Below are positions 11,588-23,877 of a stretch of 64,000 nucleotides of DNA, one piece after another. Location: NCBI GenBank assembly GCA_026745465.1, contig JACYXH010000216.1, positions 992,501 through 1,056,500 of the forward strand, in the 5' to 3' direction. Below the pieces are notes generated by a model, which was given only the letters and a program-made list of their open reading frames with translations, searched no databases and was not told the origin of the DNA. Numbering within the stretch: position 1 is the first letter of the stretch; each line of letters begins with the position of its first letter. Origin of the DNA: Lota lota. Lineage: Eukaryota; Chordata; Actinopteri; Gadiformes; Lotidae. A program made the position numbers and the translations under genes.

Positions 11588-12775
11588 GGGGTGCGCTGTG
11601 AGATCTGTGAAAAGGGGACTGCATTGTTTGCAGTTACAAATTATTATGACAATTCATTATGGTGAATGAGATTGCACAGCTCTTTTCTGTGAAATGAAAT
11701 TCTTAATACTTGTATAGTCACTTTATGTCTTCTTTTGAAAGGTGTTTTTTTATTACAAACACAAATTTACAAATGTGAGGACTGATTAACTTTGAGTCAA
11801 CAATGCTTGTTGGGCTATCATGAATTTGTTTATCTGCTATTTCCTTTTTTTTGGACAATTTCCATTTCAGAGATTATATTTCAACCATACACGTAAAGGA
11901 AAGAAAAAAAGAATACTTGAAAATTTATAATATTTTTTCAAGAGATGCGAGTTTTGCATTCACAAAATATTAAGAGTTTATTGTCTTATTCTGTAAAAGT
12001 ACCGCATAAGAGTTGAACTAATCTGGAACTTTTGTTGCCGCACCTTTTTTATTTTGTTTCAACATACTTACACAAAGATATCAAGCAGAACATGTTTCGC
12101 CTTTTGCATTTTGCTTTACTGTACTACATTGACTACATTGATTCATTCTATTAGCCGTTTGTATGAACATAAAATGGTGCTGCGACATGTACGTTTTGAA
12201 TGGTAATGTGAATGCCAATGTCCTCAGCAAGGAACGCGAGAACTGTAGCGATTACAGTAGTCCAACTGTTTCTCTGTAACGGTGACAGTAATCCAACTGT
12301 AACTGGTTCTCTAGTTTCTTTAAAATGGTAATGATACTGTGTACCCTCCCAGCAGGCCAAGTGTTGGCTGATAGGAAACAAACATTAAGGTTATCTTTGG
12401 TATGAACTCAGGTGCATACAAGGACCCGTAGCGGCCCTTCAACCTGTATTAGGAGTTCATCCAACGCACTGATACTGCCACACACAAAAAATCACACACA
12501 GTGTCATCCATGTCCGTACTCCAACTTTTTAATCAACCATTGTATTTGCTAGAACACAGAAAAGGTGCTGTATCCTGTTCATACTGTATCTTATATTGTA
12601 TAATAATGTAGGTAGTTTATTTTCTGGTGTAATGCTTCATGTCAAAGATTTATTTTAATAATGTGTATAATAGACAAAGAGCAAGCAGAAAGGGAAATGC
12701 AATGCCTGCAGGCTGTCAAGTGGTTCACCAAGTGCCCCTTTTCAAGTTGGCTAATAAAGATCTGTATCGGTGTCT
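11588..12775 (+). other. 3' UTR of the znf469-like gene
   Basis: This AT-rich non-coding stretch follows the stop codon. AATAAA at 12753-12758 is the best poly(A) signal, and a second AATAAA lies near 12951. No convincing reading frame occurs on either strand. The extent of the UTR is inferred from the signal only. Confidence 0.55.
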
Positions 12776-12959
12776 CCTGGTTCGTGTCTTCCTTTTTGAT
12801 GCTTTGTTTCACACACGTTCCAAACTCCCATGTTCATTTGTACAATTGCAAGGCTGACTACTTGTTACGTTGACCTCGACTTGGCCCTAGATTTGTTGTT
12901 TCAAATCTGATCAATCATTATTGTTCTTAGTGTGTCATCCCGTCTTCATTAATAAACAA

Positions 12960-13930
12960 GCATACTCTCATACAAACACAAAAAATGTGAGCCGGCCAAA
13001 CTGTCGACAATCAAACATCTGCAGCAGGACAGGCTGGTGTGTCTCGAGGCAAAATCAGGTACACATACGGCAATTTGATCTTCAGCCTCTTGAACGAGCA
13101 AACCCGTCTGCAGGATGAGTACAGCTGGATCATCGTAAGCACGGGGGAAGCGTTAAGAGGTGACACGTGGTCGTGAAGGAGCTCCTCTGGTGTGGCTCTC
13201 TCACGGTGTCTAAAATGGCTTCTGTTTCCATGTGAGCATGATTCAACATCACATAGGAATAAAAAGCCATAGTAGCCAGAGCGGCATGGATATAGCACAA
13301 CCAGCAGTGGTGCGATGGAGCAGTGTCGTCACACGTCAATGATACAGGAGACCTGGACGGCGAAAAGAGCAGGGGTCATATTTATTTTAGATGGTAGAGG
13401 AAGGCACACACAGACAGGAAATAATAGTAATACCAAAAATGATACATTTTATTTGCACAGCGCTTTTGTAGACACTCAAATACTTTACAACTGCCATAAA
13501 ATATGAGAGTAAAAAAGAAAAACAATCAGATATGAAATACAAATGATCTTTGGGAGCGCGTCTAATGGGAAATGGAGTCAATCTTTCATTTCACAATGTT
13601 TTGATTTCAATTCCCGGTAATGATTTTGTTTTTCATTGCATGTAGTGAGAAGATGAGGGAACATATGAAAATAGACGTCGTGTTGGTTTGCTGTAGCACC
13701 CAGTGGACATTCAAGTACAGCCTCAAATGAACAACGCTCCTAAAATGATTCAGATAACGGTTACTAAATATTTTAGAGAAGATTAGAATAGGCCGCATAA
13801 TTGTTATGTAGCTCTGCCTAGTAAATAGCTCAATAACCTCATACTGACTTAACAAATAAATAAAATAGAGATTCCCCAGGAAGTAGGAATTAGTCTACTA
13901 CAGAGTGACAGAGTTGCATTCAATCTACCA
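12960..13930. other. Intergenic stretch with one exon-like block
   Basis: No supported gene. The block 13025-13134 has an acceptor-like CTGCAG before it, an open frame of 36 codons containing KIRYTYGNLIFSLLNEQTR, and a consensus donor (ATC|gtaagc) after it. No partner exon was found, so it is not called as a gene. Confidence 0.3.
13440..13510. repeat. Dispersed teleost repeat fragment (AGCGCTTTT type)
   Basis: The stretch has the pattern TTTTATTTGCACAGCGCTTT followed by GACACTCAAATACTTTACA, which resembles a very common dispersed motif in teleost genomes. The family is not named here. Boundaries are approximate. Confidence 0.4.
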
Positions 13931-13932
13931 TG

Positions 13933-14218
13933 AGCCTGGACCTCAGCCTGGACCTCAGCCTGGACCTCAGCCTGGACCTCAGCCTGGACCTCAGCCTGGA
14001 CCTCAGCCTGGACCTCAGCCTGGACCTCAGCCTGGACCTCAGCCTGGACCTCAGCCTGGACCTCAGCCTGGGCCTCAGCCTGGACCTCAGCCTGGACCTC
14101 AGCCTGGACCTCAGCCTGGACCTCAGCCTGGACCTCAGCCTGGACCTCAGCCTGGGCCTCAGCCTGGACCTCAGCCTGGACCTCAGCCTGGACCTCAGCC
14201 TGGGCCACAGCCTGGACC
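13933..14218. repeat. 12-bp minisatellite, about 24 copies
   Basis: The unit is CCTGGACCTCAG in near-perfect tandem. Only a few units differ, for example GGGCCTCAG instead of GGACCTCAG. Because 12 is a multiple of three and the unit lacks stops, several frames on both strands stay open (PGPQ, DLSL or AEVQ repeats). These are artefacts of the repeat, not genes. The near identity points to recent expansion. Confidence 0.95.
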
Positions 14219-14454
14219 CGAGCCACACTGTATCGATGGAGACAGAGTGTCAGGCGCAGGCAGCAATTCATTCTGTCACCATTCAGCCTTCAAGGTGTCA
14301 TATAGAATGTGCTGTCAGGCGTCTGCTTGTTATCTGATCTATAAGGAAATCCTCCTGGGACGCCGATGGAGACGTGACAGCGACGCTTTGCACATTGAGG
14401 TAGAGTGACATTATCAGTAGGCACGGCCTTGAAATAGCATCGCCTTTGTCTCTC

Positions 14455-14757
<303 letters not shown>

Positions 14758-15034
14758 CTGCATCTCCTACTTGTCTCATCCGATCTTATTCTTCTTCCCT
14801 CTTGCTATGTTTTCTCCTTTCCTGCCCCTGCGCTTTCTCCTCTTTTCTCTCTGCCTAATTCTCTCCATTCCCTTCCTACCGAGTCACTCACCCCAATACT
14901 CTGATCTCTACCTGCAATCTTCCCTTTTCTCCCCCCCCCCCCCCCCCCCCCACACACACACACAGGCACACACACAGGCACACATACACACAGCTCCATC
15001 TATTCTTCTATCCTCTTTCTAATTAAACGCCAAC

Positions 15035-15071
<37 letters not shown>

Positions 15072-15200
15072 CTCTCTCTCTCCCTCTTTCACCCTCTCTC
15101 TCTTATTTTTAAAGCCAAACTATTTCTCCCACTCTGTCACTCTAACCATCCCTCCCTCTCTCTCCCCCTCCCTCCCTGCCTCTCCCTCCATGCTCTCCCA
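14758..15200. repeat. Pyrimidine-rich region with poly(C), (CA)n and (CT)n
   Basis: A poly(C) run at about 14931-14951 passes into (CA)n to about 14995. A second (CT)n tract lies at about 15039-15088, followed by CCCT-rich sequence to about 15190. No gene is visible. Confidence 0.85.
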
Positions 15201-15316
15201 ACGATGTGGCGCTTCCAGGAGCTCAGGTAGTGATAGAGATGGCTGGTCAGCATAATGACACTCGGGCTGAGGTCACAGGTCACTGCTATTGGGAATCTGC
15301 TGGGTTTTCAGCCATT

Positions 15317-15690
15317 ATGGGGAGAGAGAGAGGGAGGCAGAGAGAGGGAGATGGGGGAAGGAGAGTGAGAGAGAGAGAGAAATTGTGAGAGGTGGGGGAG
15401 GGAGATAGAGAGTAATAGAGAGAGATGGAAGAGAGGGATAGAGAGAGTGAGAGAGAGGTAGGGGAGGGAGAGAGAGACTGATAGAAAAAGGTGGGGGAGA
15501 GAGAGAGAGAGGTTGGGGAGAGAGGGAGAGAGATAGAGAGAGGTTGGGTAGAGAGACAGAGAAAGTAATAGAGAGAGGTAGAAGAGAGAAGGATAGAGAG
15601 AGGTGAGAGAGTGAGAGAGAGAGGGGTGGGGGAGGGAGAGAGAGATGGAGAGGTTGGGGGAGGGAGAGAGAAAGAGAGAGGTAGGGATGT
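15317..15690. repeat. (GA)n-rich polypurine tract
   Basis: About 370 bases on the + strand are nearly all A and G, built from GAGAGAG with GGTGGGGGAG interruptions. It is the complement in composition of the upstream CT tract. Frames through it on the minus strand encode only Ser/Leu/Pro repeats. Confidence 0.9.
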
Positions 15691-15984
15691 GTGATGGAGG
15701 GCAGGCCAGCCAGGGAACATTCCATCTCCAAGCCGCTCTGCCAGCACGGAGGAGAGTTGTGATTAATTTGATTGGGATGCGATGGGAAATAATTATGTGT
15801 ACAGTGGTGAGTGTGTGTGTGTGTGTGTATGAATAATTCAACATAAACACCCCCCAGAGTGAACAAAGGAAACGAAACAAATCTGTGAAAGGAAGACATC
15901 AAAGTAATTCAGCCTGACAACCTCTGAACACGCTGTCTGCCCTGGTAGCCTCATCAGCCAGTGGCGTGTAGGAAACATATAATT

Positions 15985-16097
15985 ATATACTATTATATAT
16001 ACATAAATATATATACATATATATATATATACATATATATATACATATACATGTAAAGAAAAGAAAAGAAAAGAAAAGGAAAAGGAAAGAAAGGAAC
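15985..16097. repeat. (TA)n tract followed by (AAAAG)n
   Basis: An AT-only stretch with TATATACATA units to about 16053 is followed by AAAAG/AAAGG repeats to about 16097. It is simple-sequence DNA with no coding value. Confidence 0.85.
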
Positions 16098-16119
16098 AAC
16101 CAAACGGATGCCAAGAATC

Positions 16120-16560
16120 TTCCTGCATTAACAACGCTGGAGTGGGAACTTGGGCGGCCATGTTTGTGCCAACACCGCCATTATCCACGAGAGAACACTC
16201 GACCATTCCGGTCGATATCCGCGACGAGGGAGCGGCCGCATGCGATGACCTAAAGTACCTGTTTGATGTTCCAGGTCTGCACACACAAATGGCTTGTTCT
16301 GCAAACAAGCCGGAGCGCTGTCAGCACGGCCTCTATGTCTACACCGGTTCACCCTGCCGCCGCCGCAGACAGCAGGTGTCTACAGAGGGGGACGCCAGGT
16401 AACAGATCACTTAAGGAGGGGGGGGGGACTGCTCCACGTAAGAGGCGCAGAGTAAATATCGTACAGGGGCTGAACGGCTCGCTGTGTCACAGTCTCCCGT
16501 GTTTACCATGCGGGGGAATTTAAAAGTTGAAATAGTCATTATTAATTTCGGTGTCGACTA
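16120..16560 (+). other. CpG-rich unique island with an open frame ending at a donor
   Basis: This GC- and CpG-rich block, including GCGGCCGC near 16231, lies between simple repeats. A frame from the ATG at 16160 stays open to 16402, where the end reads GCCAG|gtaaca, a good donor site that overlaps the stop. It could be the first exon and promoter of a transcript on the + strand, or a conserved regulatory element. No acceptor-linked downstream exon was found and the peptide was not recognised. Confidence 0.3.
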
Positions 16561-16842
16561 AACCCACCTCTGTGTGTGTGAATCGTGCTATAAACGGCGC
16601 TATATATATTTCCTATTTCAGGATGGTTATTTGTTAGTAACTTCTTTCATTTTTGCAACATCTGTAGCTGTCATAATGCAGCCTTATTTCGTCCTGTTGA
16701 TATTTCCCTGCTCCGTCCCACCTCCCTGTCCTCTGGGTTCCTGCCTCTCTGTGCTCAGGAGACAGCATGTGAGCGATCAACGCTGACACCTGTGTCCTCT
16801 TTCACCCCACTCCATGCTGCGGCTCATTTAATAGCTCGGTCT

Positions 16843-16879
<37 letters not shown>

Positions 16880-16945
16880 CCTGTCTGTCTGTCTGTCTAT
16901 ATGTGTGTGTGTGCTTGTGTGAGTCACTGCATCAAGTGTGTGTGT
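16843..16945. repeat. (GT)n, (GA)n, (CTGT)n compound microsatellite
   Basis: Consecutive short tracts of GT, GA and CTGT, then GT again. It is simple-sequence DNA. Confidence 0.85.
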
Positions 16946-17069
16946 GTGTGTGTTAATATCTGGCTAGTGTAGATATGTCTTCCTATCCTGGTTCCCTGTG
17001 AGTGTGTTAACTAGAAATAAAAGAGATTTCACAGAAGTACCGCCATGGCACCTGTGGCCCGATACAGTG

Positions 17070-17081
17070 CACACACACACA

Positions 17082-17113
<32 letters not shown>

Positions 17114-17207
17114 ACTCTCACACACACAAACACACACACACATCTCACACACACACATCTCACTCACACATCTCAACCCTTAACACACACAAACAGACAC
17201 AGACACA

Positions 17208-17240
<33 letters not shown>

Positions 17241-17302
17241 CTCAACCATTAACACACATACACATACACACGCACATGCACGCACATCTGCCACACACAT
17301 CT

Positions 17303-17355
<53 letters not shown>
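17070..17355. repeat. (CA)n compound microsatellite
   Basis: CA tracts are broken by CACATCTC and CAGACA units. The His/Thr-rich frames through it are repeat artefacts. The unique stretch 17360-17840 that follows shows no supported gene. Confidence 0.9.
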
Positions 17356-17357
<2 letters not shown>

Positions 17358-17842
17358 CCTTAGACCACATAGGACTTATAGAACCTGGTGTTCCTGTCTG
17401 CCTTGTAGTTGCCAATTATCACTAATCTGAGCAGCAGCAGATCAATACCGTGTACATGGGAAGACACCGAGAGACAGAACCTAGTTTATCACCAAGCCTT
17501 ACTCAACCATCGCCCGCCCACACGTATCGACGCAGGTCTTTAGTGTGAAGGTGTGATGCAGGGCTGCGGGGCTCTTGGAGCATAGCGCAGCCCCGTTCCT
17601 TGTCCCCACGGGGCACCCAGTGGTTCTCACCAGCGGGAGCTCCCTCCCAGCGTAGTTGTAACACCAGCAACGGCGGAGCTCCGCACGCGACAACGCGCTC
17701 GGTGGAAAAGCCCCTTAACCAAACCTTGTGCGTTGACATCTGCTCTAGGAACACAACATCTGATTTGGAACAAACTTTATATTGTGTCCCTTTTTATATC
17801 ACGGGAAATACTTCCAGTTAAGTACTCATATTGCACGGAAGT

Positions 17843-17965
17843 ACACACACACACACACGCACGCACGCACGCGCACACCTCACACAGACACACCATGCAC
17901 GCACGCACGCACACGCGTGCGCACACGCACGCACACAAACACCTCACACACACACACGGCAAGGA
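17843..17965. repeat. (CA)n/(CGCA)n compound microsatellite
   Basis: Alternating CA and GCAC units, including a palindromic ACGCGTGCGC stretch. It is alternating purine-pyrimidine DNA. Nothing coding is supported. Confidence 0.85.
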
Positions 17966-18249
17966 ATGCAAAGCATACACAATTTCTTTTTGACATAATT
18001 ATTTCTCCAGTGTCTGCCTGTGACGCTATATTACTTAATTAATTACTGCTCAAACCAAATTCATTTAAAGCCAACACTGCCTTGTTAGCATATATGAGAG
18101 GCTTCAAAATGCGTAGTGCAAAATGGATCGTCATATACGTACCTGCATGCTTTCATTCAGCAGATGCTTTCAGCTCCGTCACCCGTCTGCTCACTGCCTC
18201 ACTTCCTCTCATTCCCTGACTCTCCCTCTCTTTTACTCTGTCTGGCTTT

Positions 18250-18825
18250 CTCCCTCCCCCTCTCTCTCTCTCTCTCTCTTTCTCTCTCTATCTCTCTCTG
18301 TCTCTCTTCTCTCTCTCACTCTCTCTCTTTCTCCGTCGGTCTGTCCGTCTTTACGGAGTCTTCCTCATAGTCGGGGAGCTGCTCAGCTGCAGAGTCTGAC
18401 ATCATCCTTACAGGGAAAAGGTTTTACCATCTCTCTCTCTCTCTCTCCCTCTCTAGCTCTCTCTCTCTAGCTCTCTCTCGCTCCCTGTGTGTGTCTCTCT
18501 CTCTCTGTCTCGCTCCCTGTGTGTGTGTCTCTCTCTCTCTCTCTTTATCTCTCTCTCGCTTGATCTCTTTCTTTATCTCTTTCTTTCCCCCTCTCTTTCT
18601 CTCTCTCTCTCTGTCTCACTCCCTGTGTGTCTCTCTCGCTCTCTCTTTATCTCTCTCTAGCTCACTCTCTCTTTCTCTTTCTCTCTCTGTCTCACACTCT
18701 CTTCTGTCTCCCTCTCTCTCTCTCTCTCTCTCTCGCTCTACCTCTCTCTGTCTTTCTCTGTCTCTCTCTCTCGCTCTATCTCTCTCTGTCTTTCTCTATG
18801 TCTCTCTCTCTCTCTCCCCCCCTTC
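18250..18825. repeat. (CT)n-rich tract interrupted by a short unique segment
   Basis: CT-rich DNA occupies about 18250-18340 and 18430-18825, with GTGTGT and CTCGCT interruptions. The two parts are separated by about 85 unique bases. Open frames are Ser/Leu repeats only. Confidence 0.9.
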
Positions 18826-19290
18826 TCCCCAGACACTTGTGCACACCATACAGCACCATTCTGCAATCTCTCACCCTTTCTTTCCAGTTCCATCCTTTGC
18901 ATTGTTTCACACGATGCCACCGTTTTCAACAGCTTTTCACGTCAATTAAATTCAACAAAGACTATTTTTCTATAGAAGGCTTGATGTTTGGTGTGTTCAA
19001 CTCATCACACAGGATAATTATCCACCTTGAGATTCCTACAGCATCTGGCAGGCGTTTTACCAGAAGCTCCATCCGTTCTCTCTACGTCTTTCCCAGCATC
19101 GACGGGGAAAACACATCAGGGAGAGCAGTGGTGTCTGAATCCGACCTGAAGCCTCATAGACGCACAGCTCTCTGCCCCTCCGTAGCATCCAGCCCCTTCA
19201 CTGAGACGTGTGTGAAGCAGAGGAAGAGAGGAGCGGTGTCTCTGTCCATGGTGCTGATTACTGCTAAAGGAGACCTCACGCAGAACTCTA
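18826..19290. other. Unique spacer between repeats
   Basis: Non-repetitive DNA. A + strand frame stays open across it to 19301, but it begins inside the CT repeat and has no start context, domain or splice support. No gene is called. Confidence 0.4.
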
Positions 19291-20140
19291 CCAACAACTA
19301 ATCACTATCCACTACCCACTAACCACTCACCCCTAACCACTAACCACTAACCACTAACTACTAACCACTACCCACTAACCACTCACCCCTAACCACTAAC
19401 CACTAACCACTCACCCCTAACCACTATCCACTAATCACTCACCCCTAACCACTAACCACTAACCACTAACCACTCACCCCTAACCACTAACCACTCACCA
19501 CTCACCACTATCCGCTAACCACTAACCCCTAACTACTAACCACTCACCCCAACCACTATCTACTAACCACTCACCCCTAAACACTAACCACTTACCACTA
19601 ACCATTAACCACTACTAACCATTAACCACTATCCACTAATAACTAGCCGCTAACCACTAACCACTAGCCACTAACCACTAACCACTCACCACTAGCCACT
19701 AACCACTAACCACTAACCACTAACCACTAACCACTAACCACTAACCACTCACCCCTAACCACTATCTACTAACCACTCACCCTAAACACTAACCACTTAC
19801 CACTAACCATTAACCACTACTAACCATTAACCACTATCCACAAATAACTAGCCGCTAACCACTAACCACTACCCACTAACCACTAACCACTAACCACTAA
19901 CCACTAGCCACTAACCACTAACCACTAACCACTCACCCCTAACCAATAATCACTACTAACCATTAACCACTATCCACTAATAACTGGCCACTAACCACTG
20001 CAACGTCCACTAACCTCTAACCCCTAAACACTACTACTAACCACTAACCAATAACCACAACCCCCTAACCACTAACCCCTAACCACTAACCACTAAACAC
20101 TAAACACTACTCACTAACCACTAACCCCCACAACCCCGCC
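19291..20140. repeat. Heptamer array (CCACTAA)n, about 0.85 kb
   Basis: The unit CCACTAA (TTAGTGG on the other strand) is repeated roughly a hundred times, with variants such as CCCCTAA, CCATTAA, GCCACTAA and CTATCCACTAA. A higher-order repeat is visible: a block of variants near 19540-19640 recurs near 19740-19850. The CCCCTAA variants contain the vertebrate telomere hexamer CCCTAA. Confidence 0.95.
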
Positions 20141-20221
20141 TCAAAGCAACCTTGAGGACAGGTAGGAAAACAGGTGGTGCACAGCTTTAAGAAACACACG
20201 TACATGCATGTGTGTTTGTGC

Positions 20222-20245
20222 GTGCGTGCCACACAAAAACACACA

Positions 20246-20282
<37 letters not shown>

Positions 20283-20610
20283 ACGCACACAGCTATATTT
20301 ACCTGGTGCTGCGGTGTCTCTGTGTAGCTCTGCGTCTCAACTCATTCAGCCTCACATTCATCACGCTGAGGAGACCCTGACAGCTGGGATTCAAATGGAT
20401 TAGTCCTATTATAGAGATGTGTGGTGCAAATTACACAGAGACACATGCACACACACACACACAAACACACAAACATGCATACACACACGCGCGCGTACGT
20501 GTATGCACGCACGCACACACACACACACACACATGCATGCATACATACACACACACGCACACACACACACACATGCATGCATACATACACACACACACAT
20601 GCATACACAC
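20222..20610. repeat. (CA)n tracts with TGCATGCATACATACAC units
   Basis: CA tracts lie at about 20232-20282 and 20440-20610. The second contains a block with TGCATGCATACATACACAC that occurs twice, about 50 bases apart. Frames on both strands are artefacts. Confidence 0.9.
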
Positions 20611-20689
20611 ATAGTTCTCAGAGGAATTTGTGAATGTGTAATTCCAAATGCACGCCTTCACACATAAACACACACACACAATCTGAGGA

Positions 20690-22500
20690 AGTGAAAGGCC
20701 TGACTACTACTCATTTGGTGGTTCAAGGCAGTAGATTGTGAGGTAGAGTTATGGCTGTTTGTATTGCAGCTCTTATGCCACATTGTTGTCTTAACCCTCA
20801 TCTCAAGAGGTACCATCTCCTTGTTTCCATAGTGACACTTTCCCTCCTTTGTGTGTGAGGCAGGATGTGTGTAAATCACAGTTAGGGGGGAGAGAGAAGG
20901 GCGAGAGAGGGGAAGAGAGGTGTCGACCGATAGGGAGAGCTAGAGAGAGAGAGAGAGAGCGAGGGTGTGATTCTAGGATGAGTCAGTTCATCTATTTATA
21001 TAAAAACACGGACGAAGCCATGTGTGTGTTCCGTGTCTGGGAAATCCTCCCGCAGGTTTGATTCGTGAGACAGCTCCACACATGCACACGAGATGAAGAA
21101 CTGATGCTCACAGGAAGTCAGTGATGCGGATGTACATGCACTAGACTGTGTTGATACTCGCATCACGTCTGGAACGGTCGCTGAAAGGGATCTCTTGTGG
21201 CTTAAAATTGTGTCTCAGCCATTTGGAACAGAACAACAGTAGCAAAAGGCAGAAAAGATTATATTGTTTTACCTTTTTCTATGCTTCATTATGGACCACC
21301 GGTGCTTTCAAACAAAGCCTGGTATCTGCTATTGTTACATTCCAGGTGGTAAGGGAAATTTAATGAGTATTATGAATACATCGACATTCCTCTTGATTAG
21401 TCTGGGACCCTGAATCTATAGAATACGACGCCTGTGATTTTAAGCTAGATGTTATATAAATGCTTAGAGGAGAGTCCACATTGAGGCCACAGAACCAGCA
21501 TCAGTTGGCTCTAATTACCAAGAATACTAAAAACACTATTTGTAATAACATGTGAATGTCACCAGAGGCGGTGCCATGCTTCGGGTTTGATTGTAGCCTT
21601 TTGTTTCACATAAAAGTTAACTAAATAATCCTTACTGGCAGAATGCATCCTCCTCCTCCGAACTAGCCACCGTGTCGACGGAGAAAATCAACTTCAGTCG
21701 GACCAACTAACTAATTACTCTTACCTTAAAGGGTCCCGGCAGTGCTCAGAGACGGAGCGAGATCCCAGCCCAGAAGGAAATCCCTTCTTCCGCTGAAGCC
21801 CTTGCTAGAGGAGGCAGTCAGAGGCCAGGGCAGTCCCTCCTGCCCCTCAGCCACCAGGGCTGCAGAGAGACCGGGTCAGAGGGTCTGAACGAGCAGCAGG
21901 GCACCTGCAGGGGCCCCCGCAACGCAGGGTAAAGATCCGAGGGGACGATCTACACCGAGGTGTCAGACATCTTGCGCTGTCACCACTTCTACGTGTTGGC
22001 GAGGGTGAACGAAAACAACCGGGACGATAGATGAACTAACGGGAACCATTCAGATCCAGTACATATTTTAATTTGAATCCTTTACTCTTACTAGTACCAC
22101 TGTTGGTAATTCAGTTATTTCATGTACTTATATGATTATGTGGATTATCAGAGTATTCATTCAAGGTTGATGCTACATTGAATTGATTGTATTCTCCAGA
22201 AGTGATTGAAACTGAATGATATCAATCATATTACCGGCGCTAGGAGAGAATGATTAAAACAGAGAGAATGAAAGAGAGAGAAATAAAGAACGAAGGGGGC
22301 GTGTACTCAGGATCTCTATAAAAAGCTTGTCACTTGTCGCTTGACAGTGGGTCGCAGACAGCCGTGTAGCATTCTGTGTTTCGAGATGAGACACACTTAA
22401 CACACATTATTGTACTCTGGAAGGACGTTTTCTTGCAAAGATATTGCAGTAATTATTGTCCAAGTAATGTGTGCTTGAAAGGGTGTGTTTCTGAGAATAT
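20690..22500. other. Gene-poor unique DNA with one exon-like block
   Basis: No gene is supported. On the minus strand, the block from about 21859 down to about 21732 has a good acceptor (CTCTCTGCAG) and a good donor (AAG|gtaagag). One of its three frames stays open almost to the donor. No matching exon was linked to it. Confidence 0.3.
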
Positions 22501-22501
22501 A

Positions 22502-22613
22502 CATGTGTGTGTGTGTGTGTGTGTGATTGGATGTGTGTGTGTGTGTGTATGAATGTGTGTGAGCCTATGCATGTGTGTGTGTGTGTGTGATTGGGTTTGT
22601 GTGTGTGTGTGTG

Positions 22614-22652
<39 letters not shown>

Positions 22653-22677
22653 ATGCATGCATGTGCGTGTGTGTGTG
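22502..22677. repeat. (GT)n compound microsatellite
   Basis: GT tracts are interrupted by GATTGG and ATGCATG units. A further (GT)n tract lies at about 22872-22912. It is simple-sequence DNA. Confidence 0.9.
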
Positions 22678-22875
22678 TTCTCCTCTTCTCTCTTCTCTCT
22701 CGTCTTAAATCAATCTCCAGAGTGGAACTGTACGTATTTCTGGGAGTATAATTTGACCGGCTGACAGCAGCGTCTGCAGCCAGCCAATGAAAGCGCTTCC
22801 TGACGATGGAGTGTCTGGTCTGTCACATGACTTGAATGAGGACTGACACAGCTGCCACCACACTGACAAGAATGT

Positions 22876-22914
<39 letters not shown>

Positions 22915-23870
22915 GAAAGATTTAAAAAGCATGCATACACACACAATTTGTCATTCACAAATTGTTACATTATAAACGTACTTTGATGAATAGAAGAAGG
23001 ATTCTTTTTTTTACGTAAGCATGGTGGTAAAGAATGACCAGATGAGTATTCATAGTATAAGTGGATTCTGCTCATTAAAGTATTAATTTATCATAAAATT
23101 CATTAGGGTAAGGGGCTCTGAGTAAGTGGTATCGATGGTTTCAGTTTTAGGGTTTAGCGTATTGCCAATTATAACCTCCTACCACATCATGTCTGGTCTC
23201 TCGGTGGTCCAGCGAGAGACCATCGAGAGATGGAGACCATCGAGATATATATATATATATATATATCGTTTTAAAATGGGGGGGTTGGTGTAATATCTCT
23301 GGATATTGTATGAGGTTAGTTTAAAGTCATGGGTTTGGTTAGAGTGAGTTAGACTTGAGGAGCCGGTAGAGGGGTGAGCTCGCTTGCGCTGAGAGAGGAG
23401 AAGAGAGAAATAAATGGACCCCAAATAGAATGGAATTTGGATAATGGATGTGGATAGCGCAGGGAGCAGAGGCAGTCAAATAGGGATCAGACACGATCTT
23501 ACATTGCCCCCTGGTGGTCAAATAACGAGCATAATTTAGGTAAACTGACCATACAAGTAATGAGTGCACACGTAGTGTGCTCGTCTTACCGGGAGCCAGG
23601 GACGGCATAACCTCGTTTTTCAGAACATGTCTCTCTTAACCTAAACTCTTACAAAGTCTTTTAAATACCCCTTATTGTGGCTTATTGTGACCATACAGCA
23701 AAATAGTAATACTTTTTGTTGTTTAATGCTTACATAATGTAGACATATGATTGTTACTAATGTAAGAAACATTAGTAACAATCATAGTCACGCCAACACA
23801 CCTTTTTTACTAGAATGTATATTTATATTTTACGTGTTTGCTTCCAAAAAAATACCCAATTCATTAATAC
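22915..23870. other. AT-rich spacer with a small hairpin
   Basis: No gene is visible. A perfect 9-bp inverted repeat (GGTCTCTCG at 23195-23203 and CGAGAGACC at 23213-23221) is followed by a (TA)n tract at about 23245-23266. Confidence 0.4.
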
Positions 23871-23877
23871 AATCTAA

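Noticed and set aside
13905-14408. Long + strand frame with PGPQ repeats and its minus-strand partners
   Set aside because: Produced by the 12-bp minisatellite; all frames lack stops for that reason alone, and nothing recognisable flanks it.
18627-19301. A 224-codon + strand frame
   Set aside because: Its first half is CT repeat; the unique second half has no domain, start context or splice support.
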